This document shows positions 58,201 through 64,000 of a stretch of 64,000 nt of DNA, in pieces. Position numbers and translations under genes: made by a program. The stretch is taken from positions 1,335,001-1,399,000 of the forward strand of contig JAWNZC010000229.1 of NCBI GenBank assembly GCA_035771165.1, read 5' to 3'. The notes under the pieces were generated by a model, which worked only from the letters and a program-made list of their open reading frames with translations, was not told the origin of the DNA and did not search any database. The stretch comes from Paragorgia papillata. Lineage: Eukaryota > Cnidaria > Anthozoa > Scleralcyonacea > Coralliidae. How positions within the stretch are numbered: the stretch's first letter is position 1; each line of letters opens with the position of its first letter.

Positions 58201-61200
58201 CTAGAGTGTAAAAATTAGCCTTCCTGAGCCAGTTGAACTTCTGTAAGCTTGTTTTTATCTCTTTATTTACTATTCAAAACATTTCCGTAAAGAAATAAGA
58301 ATACTTTGTCACAGACACAGAGTCAGTATAAAGTTGTTTACAGTGCTTGGGAAGTTACAAGACGACTCACAGAGCTGGTGAAACACTCGGCTATCGCCTC
58401 GTCATGTTCACGCATATGTATCTCGTGTTTCTGAACTTCATTGTCAAGGTAACTTCGCGCATGCGCGACAGGAAAAGTGTCGGATGTTTGCAGAGGTCTC
58501 TTTCCTGTAGAGAAACCTCTGCCAGCAAGGAAGCACTGTACCTGCTATATATTTAAATACCTCTATAACTATAACTATAACTATAACTATAACTATAACT
58601 ATAACTATAACTATATATAACTATATATAACTATAACTATAACTATAACTATAACTATAACTATAACTATAACTATAACTATAACTATAACTATAACTAT
58701 AACTATAACTATAGCTATAGCTATAACTATAACTATAACTATAACTATAACTATAAACTATAACTATAACTATAACTATAACTATAACTATAACTATAAC
58801 TATAACTATAACTATAACAGTATAACTATAACTATAACTATAACTATAACTATAACTATAACTATAACTATAACTATAACTATAGCTATAGCTATAACTA
58901 TAACTATAACTATAACTATAACTATAGCTATAGCTATAACTATAACTATAACTATAACTATAACTATAACTATAACTATAACTATAACTATAACTATAGC
59001 TATAGCTATAACTATAACTATAACTATAACTATAACTATAACTATAACTATAACTATAACTATAACTATAACTATAACTATAACTATAACTATATATAAC
59101 TATAACTATAGCTATAACTATAACTATAACTATAACTATAACTATAACTATAACTATAACTATAACTATAACTATAACTATAACAACTGATGTGCTGCTA
59201 TATTTAAATACCTCTCTATACCTGCTTGGCAAATTCTGAAATTCTGGAAAATAATCTTGTAGTTGGCACTCAGTAAACTCTTTATCACTGTTATTCTGAG
59301 AAATTAAAATAAATATTGAAGAATATCAGATTTGGGTTAGTTACCAGAATAATTTTCAAATAAATCAAATTCATTCTTGGGTGCAGTGACTTTTTATTTA
59401 CTCTACTGTATGTATGTATGTATAATAAAGGAATAGTGAGTGACGTAAGTAATATTTTCTTTCGCACCTTTGCACTGACTGGCAATCTCTAAGATGTTTC
59501 CTAAAGACCTGTTCACACGTGCAATTTTTTATGCGATAAACTTCTGGTTAAGATTAAAAAAAACGAAAAAAGTGAGGACGATGAAACCACGGCACAATCC
59601 CCAGACTGTTTTCTACTTAACATGCATCAAGTTGACGATATTTATCGCACCAAATCTCGCACGTGTAAACGGGCCTTAAAAAAATTCACATCAAATTTGG
59701 AAAAAAAGTGCAACTCAGTCGACTCAAGAGTGCCAAACTACATCAGGGCTTCACCTACAATTTCTTTAAAATATGGAAAAAATGTCTTGTTTGCATTATC
59801 TGAAACTATTATTAAGTGTACATGTTGAGATGAAAGCTGTCAACCAGTTGGAAGTGTTTTATTCTCTCATCCAAACATACAGGATACCCCAACACCGCGG
59901 AAAAACGTCTGCGCATGCGCGTGTACTAGAAAAAATGGCGGGGAATTTAAATCCCATCTTCGTAAACAAAAACATGGCTTTTCATTATTCAAGGTAAGTG
60001 AAACAAACAAAAAAATACACTAGACGGGTAGTTTGGACATTAATAAAAAGTTTTCTAACATTTAAAATCTAAAAAGAAACAGAATTTAAATTAAAAATTG
60101 TCGTTTTAGACCGGGAGGCGTGCGAACATTTCTTGAAAAATTGTCGAATACCGAACTTAAGACACAAGAGTTAAGCAAACTATCAAAGAGTTAAGCATTT
60201 GCACACGCTTAAATTGTAGAGTAAATCATTACCCTTAAATATAGTCAACGCAAAAATTATGCATGCTACGCAAAAAAAGTTATCCAACAAAACACAAGGC
60301 AAACGCTTGCATAGTCAAAAAGTTTGTATCAAAACATTTCGTAAAACATAAAAGAACACACACTGGAGCAACTGTTTCGATGGCACCCAAGCAGAATATG
60401 GAAAATCTTCTTGCTTGGATAAAGGCTCGAATAAGCCAGACAATAAATTTGTGTACAGTCACCTTTGTGAAGTATCTTCCTTGAATTGAAAGTGATGAAT
60501 AATTCTATTAAATTCAAAATGTAAATATATGTAAATATGTAAAGTATAATATTGAAGAAAATCGTTATTAAATACCAATCCTAAAAGGTTTGGAATACAA
60601 TCCTACCTCTTTAGAATCAATGCAAACCTTTTTTGTCCTCCGATCGCAAAAAATTGTGCTTTAAACTTTCCCAAATTCACACACAAACCGAGTAAACTTC
60701 CTCAACCGCCATCTTTGAGAACAAATTTGACGCGTGCAATGTGCTCGAATCAGGCGCATGCGTAGACGTTTTTCCGCGGTGTTGGATACCCCCCAGTTAC
60801 AAACCAAGCCTCGATATTATAGCTTATAATTTCGGACTTTAGGTGGTGCAATTTCTCCGCATATCGACGCATTTTTTTATTAGAAAGGTTTAATCAAGCG
60901 CGACTTCGTGTGTTTGAGTTTGCTACTGCGCAGATAGAGATCTGCACAATGTTGCAGAAATAGCGTCCAATCAAAAAAAAGAGTTCGACTGTGACTTATA
61001 GTTGTCTTCGCGGGGGAACTCAAACTGAATCTAAACCTCCTTACTTTCCATGTTGTCAATTTTTGGATTTTTGTTATTTTAAGCATGAACCTTTCCAATG
61101 GAAGTTTGAGTCAAAACAACGTTTTTCAAAATCCATGTCTAATCTTAAACAACAAACCTTTAACCATTTTGGTGAGAGAATAACTCTGGCTGGGCTCCTG

Positions 61201-63686
61201 CAATTTTTACACTTTAAATTTAGTTTAGCTTCTTTGCTATTAGCATTGTATTAAATACAATGTTGCTATAAAGTTACTGTATGTACAGTATTTTGTTGAA
61301 ATAACATTGAAATTACAACTGACCTTTTTAAAAACATGAATTTTCTCATCACCACCACTTAGTAAGAACACACCTCTAATATCTAATTGTGACCTGGTGT
61401 TTAATAATCTGTTGGACAAAAAATATACATTTATTTTAACATTCTCCAATCGTGCAAAAATATAGTCTCATGCAATTATATTACGTAGTTTCCTACGGCA
61501 CGAAGTATAGTAGTAAAGTATATTCATTACGTCAAGTAGCAGTATTCCCAGGAGGAGGGCGTGTCAGAAACAAGTGTATAAAAGAAGTCGTTTTCCAGAT
61601 GAAGCATCTCGGTCAGTCAGTAGGCAGCTCAAATTTGAACATTGAAACTATATAGGAATCACAACATTTTGATTTACTATATATTTGCTAAGCGGGTAGT
61701 GAGCTGGTTATCTTGGTCCCGCCCAGATTTCATGGCCACCTCGGTGGAAGGTTTTTTCTGGCCTCCCTATGATACCAGCTATGGCGCAGATCTGAGTGGC
61801 GTATTGACTAGGACTGAAGCGAATTAACACTAATTGTGAACTTTCAGCAATCCTGATAGTCGAAAGGACATTTCTTGCTACTCAATTTATAACTAATGAT
61901 TGTAAATACGATTCGGAATTAACGATAGTTACAATAAAGAGCTGCCGTCTACTACACTGGACCACAGCGAGGTTTCTCCAACAGTTGTTGTCGTGCCGTC
62001 TATTGCGTCCAATAGCAATGAAATAACTTAACCACAAGTTCGTTGCTCTGTGGAATATACATAATCAGATCAAAGTTGTTGAATGACCTCACTAGGTAAA
62101 CACCTGCAGAGATATTGAATACTTACTCAGTGTGATACAGGTGAAATGGTACAAAGTCCAGTTCAAACGTTTGGCAGCTGTCTAAAATATTAATATATGT
62201 TGTAGTTTATTTTAAATTATTTATACCCCTATGACTTACAAACAATACTGTATCTACTGCAAAATGATAAATCTCATATATTTAAAATAAAGAGAAGTTT
62301 GGCAATATGAAAAATCTAACTGACCCAAATGGAAATTATGGGAACCAAGTGGTAAGCACGTACATAATATGCAGTGGCACCGTGGGAGCTGTTCACCAGG
62401 GGGGAGTCCAAAATTTTCCGATAGGTGTACACCTTAAGGGGTCGCAAAGCATATCCATGGCCTAGGAATGTTTTTTTCCCCCAACAAATATCAAAATCCC
62501 AGCTGCCCCCACGGCTACGACGCTACTGCTAATATGAACGGGTTTTCTGAAGTAACCAACCACATTGTTAATTATGAATTCGTAATTCCCATGCTCGTTA
62601 CTGACTAGGGTTAAGGTTTTTGTTTGGCTTAATTAAGAACTAGGTAACCTAAACCAATCAGAAACCCTCTTTACTATAGCTACTTGATGACCCAACCCAA
62701 TCTAATTCTAATTAATTAATTAATTAATTAATTAATAATTAATTAATAATTAATCTTATTCAGGGTTTTTTATTGTGACCCAAAGAAGGGAAAAAATGTT
62801 AAATGACTGGCCTTGATTGGAGCTTGCTCTGTTGCCAGTGGCCTCAATGTGTCTTGTAAATGTTTGTTTATTCGTTTGTATTGTATTGTATTGTATTGTA
62901 TTGTATTGTATTGTATTGTATTGTATTGTATTGTATTGTATTGTATGTAAGCTTGGGAAAACCAAGGCTAAACCGAAAAAAACGGTTTAATAATAAAACC
63001 GGAAAAAACCCGGTAAACTGCCCAACCTTAATTGTACGTTAATTAGCACACCAAAAACAAAGTAAGCAAGAGGGCACTCAGAGACTGCATATACCTCCAT
63101 CAGCAGGTTATTAGAGCTGTTTAAAAAGGAAACGGGCCAGCTAGCTCACTCAAGGCTTACACATGAATGAATAAAAGGCTTGATTGCACTCGTACCAAAA
63201 TTATGCAAAAATGTTTGCATAAAATAAGGATAATGGAGCAATCAAGCATTTCTTCTACACGGAGAATCTTGTGGTCAGATTTTTATTAATTTCTCATCCA
63301 AATTTCAACCAAAATTGAAAGTCTTGGTCCTTGATGTATGATCAATATTTCCACAAACTTTCACGAAAACCTGTCAAGCATTTTGTGATATGTCCTCGCA
63401 AACAAACAGACAGACAACAAACACATGTAAAAACATAACCTTCTGGCAGAGGTAATATCATCTTTCTGGCTCTGACCACTGGCTATAGTTAGTGTACTGT
63501 ACAGTAACTAGTTTGTGTTAGTCATCTTTACACGTAGAGTAAAGTCTATACATGTAACACTATTAAGACTAAACTGTCAGAAAAATGAAAAACCTTACCT
63601 ATTATAGATTCAAGCTGTGAATCCAACTGTGGTTTGTTATTAGAATAAATGTTGAGATATTGCTTTTGATTACTAGTATGCGAGCC
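53581..63686 (-). CDS. KPTN: KPTN (kaptin) 3' part, at least 10 coding exons; 5' end outside window
   Basis: Kaptin is a subunit of KICSTOR, which anchors GATOR1 to lysosomes to restrain mTORC1 (family knowledge). Exons on the minus strand: 63686-63599, 62181-62127, 61408-61324, 59295-59222, 57824-57712, 57559-57458, 56777-56675, 55706-55571, 54506-54324, 53649-53581 (stop). All use GT/AG. Recognisable blocks: SCQTFELDFVPFHLYHTE, GVFLLSGGDEKIHVFKK, YFPEFQNLPS, SVIWMDICHDRINKRRISS, HVLVTGVIEPSVIY, SDVDWDGHNEILLGTYGQ, then ELLVYKL...SFSQPLFAIDYVDLTDDGLREL. The two Asp-rich FG-GAP-like loops (DVDWDG, DLTDDG) are conserved. The join between 61324 and 59295 is unresolved: a candidate exon at about 59361-59331 (NEFDLFENYS) resembles the family but does not keep frame. 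The N-terminal third lies past 64000. Introns carry many repeats. Confidence 0.9.
54773..55080. mobile_element. foldback element with tRNA-like arms
   Basis: Arms of about 140 bp: GGTGAAGGAAAATTCGAGTG, AGTTGCGAAAAATGCAACTA, CAGGCCTTCCGGCGGGAATT and their complements. In the left arm, minus strand, is a tRNA-like segment with A box TGGCTCAGTGG (54922-54932) and B box GGTTCAATTCC (54879-54889). It lies in a KPTN intron. Confidence 0.8.
55241..55282. repeat. (TA)n microsatellite
   Basis: An uninterrupted TA run of about 42 bp in a KPTN intron, preceded by other TATA-rich palindromic tracts from 54660 and 55080. Confidence 0.95.
55744..56401. mobile_element. TTAAAGTGCC palindromic MITE, copy 2, split by SINE
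   Basis: Begins TTAAAGTGCCTATGTCATCC and breaks at TTTATACTAAT (55790). It resumes at AATTGGAACATTCTGAG (about 56130) and ends GGCACTTTAA. With the SINE removed it matches 46578-46869. Confidence 0.88.
55791..56129 (-). mobile_element. 5S-rRNA-derived SINE, copy 4
   Basis: Reverse complement shows AGTTAAGCCCGTTTTGACAG, GGTTAGTACTTGGATGGGTG and the common body (CGAGGGTTTTTCGCCGGG). The possible TSD is short and imperfect (ACTAAT / ACTTAAT). Confidence 0.85.
58001..58533. mobile_element. TIR element in KPTN intron
   Basis: CTTCCCTGCTGGCAGGTCTC, CAGGAAAGAGACCTCTGC and AAACATCCGACACTTT are matched inverted at the right end (AAGTGTCGGATGTTTGCAG...CTGCCAGCAAGGAAG). About 65-bp TIRs; the right arm also includes CGCGCATGCGCG. 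Non-coding. Confidence 0.85.
58551..59186. repeat. (CTATAA)n hexanucleotide array, about 640 bp
   Basis: Nearly pure CTATAA/TATAAC repeats with a few GCTATA and TATATAAC variants, inside a KPTN intron. It generates spurious Tyr-Ser and Val-Ile open frames. Confidence 0.97.
59891..60783. mobile_element. MULE-like non-autonomous element, longer variant, 9-bp TSD
   Basis: An 893-bp element with AACACCGCGGAAAAACGTC ends (inverted at the right), flanked by perfect GGATACCCC duplications (59882-59890, 60784-60792). The termini resemble the 350-bp family, but the interior is unrelated. It lies in a KPTN intron. Confidence 0.88.
62372..62528. mobile_element. hAT-like MITE, near-perfect 8-bp TSD
   Basis: Ends CAGTGGCACCGTGGGAGCTG and, inverted, CAGTAGCGTCGTAGCCGTGG. 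Flanks ATAATATG / CTAATATG differ at one base. In a KPTN intron. Confidence 0.65.
62701..62754. repeat. (TTAA)n-type microsatellite
   Basis: TAAT/TTAA repeats with a few one-base slips; KPTN intron. Confidence 0.9.
62875..62946. repeat. (GTATT)n microsatellite
   Basis: About 14 pentanucleotide units; KPTN intron. Spurious Tyr-Asn-Thr-Ile frames arise from it. Confidence 0.97.
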
Positions 63687-63780
63687 CTAATAATAAGACA
63701 AAATTCAAGCATATAACAATAAAACATTAATGATAACACATAAAAGACAGCAACAACAGAATACTAACCACATCACATAC

Positions 63781-64000
63781 TGTCACAACACAACACAACG
63801 CAACGCAACACAAAAAGCGCAAAGCAACGCAATCACAACACAACACAACAGAAAATGCGCAACACAACGCAACGCATGCAACGCCACGCCACGCCAACAC
63901 CACCACACCACAACACACCACACAACAACACAAAAAGCGCAACGCAACGAAACACAACACAAAAAGCGCAACGCAACACAACAAGCGAAACACAACACAA
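63781..64000. repeat. CAACACAACGCAA-rich low-complexity tract
   Basis: Irregular ACAAC/GCAAC repeats with AAAAAGCGCAA interspersed, running to the window edge. The Cys/Val/Leu-rich open frames on the minus strand are artefacts of it. It separates the last visible KPTN exon from exons presumed to lie further right. Confidence 0.85.

Noticed and set aside
58621..59232. 203-residue Tyr-Ser/Val-Ile protein
   Set aside because: A direct translation of the CTATAA hexanucleotide array.
63727..64000. Cys-rich open frames at the right edge
   Set aside because: Translations of a CAACACAACGCAA low-complexity tract.

Overview
The window looks like AT-rich nuclear DNA of a non-bilaterian or invertebrate animal. 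The best guess is an anthozoan cnidarian (coral, sea anemone or octocoral); this is inference. The reasons are a few intron-rich or intronless animal genes separated by long stretches of small inverted-repeat transposons, a 5S-rRNA-derived SINE family, foldback elements, and an IS3EU-type transposon that carries a HECT ubiquitin-ligase gene. There is no bacterial, organellar or CRISPR signal.

Four host genes are supported. (1) A FAXDC2-type fatty-acid/sterol hydroxylase superfamily gene, + strand, seven coding exons at 6452-17335, 339 residues, with all three histidine boxes. (2) A single-exon class A (rhodopsin-like) GPCR, + strand, 35155-36108. (3) An intronless BUD23 (18S rRNA guanine-N7 methyltransferase) gene, - strand, 45189-46037. 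(4) The 3' part of KPTN (kaptin, a KICSTOR subunit), - strand, at least ten coding exons between 63686 and 53581, with its 5' exons beyond the right edge. They do not form a pathway together; this is an ordinary gene-sparse animal locus.

The most notable object is a 10.7 kb DNA transposon at 20033-30734. It is bounded by a perfect 6-bp target-site duplication (CAAATG). It has long terminal inverted repeats made largely of a 12-bp CGCGAC-containing unit. It carries two convergent genes: a DDE (rve-type) integrase on the + strand, and a spliced - strand gene that joins a SAM-like N-terminus, a conserved GWLHY-type domain, an acidic linker and a complete HECT E3 ubiquitin-ligase domain. I place it in or near the IS3EU superfamily. 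The accessory gene has an apparent 1-bp frameshift, and its introns and flanks host at least three smaller inverted-repeat elements.

The rest is repeat-rich. It includes four copies of a MULE-like non-autonomous family (three with perfect 9-bp TSDs), four 5S-derived SINEs, hAT-like elements with 8-bp TSDs, a pogo-like element wrapped around a 680-bp foldback, three decayed non-LTR retrotransposon fragments, several MITE families (some nested in each other or in a LINE), large palindromes, and micro/minisatellites, including a 640-bp CTATAA array inside a KPTN intron.
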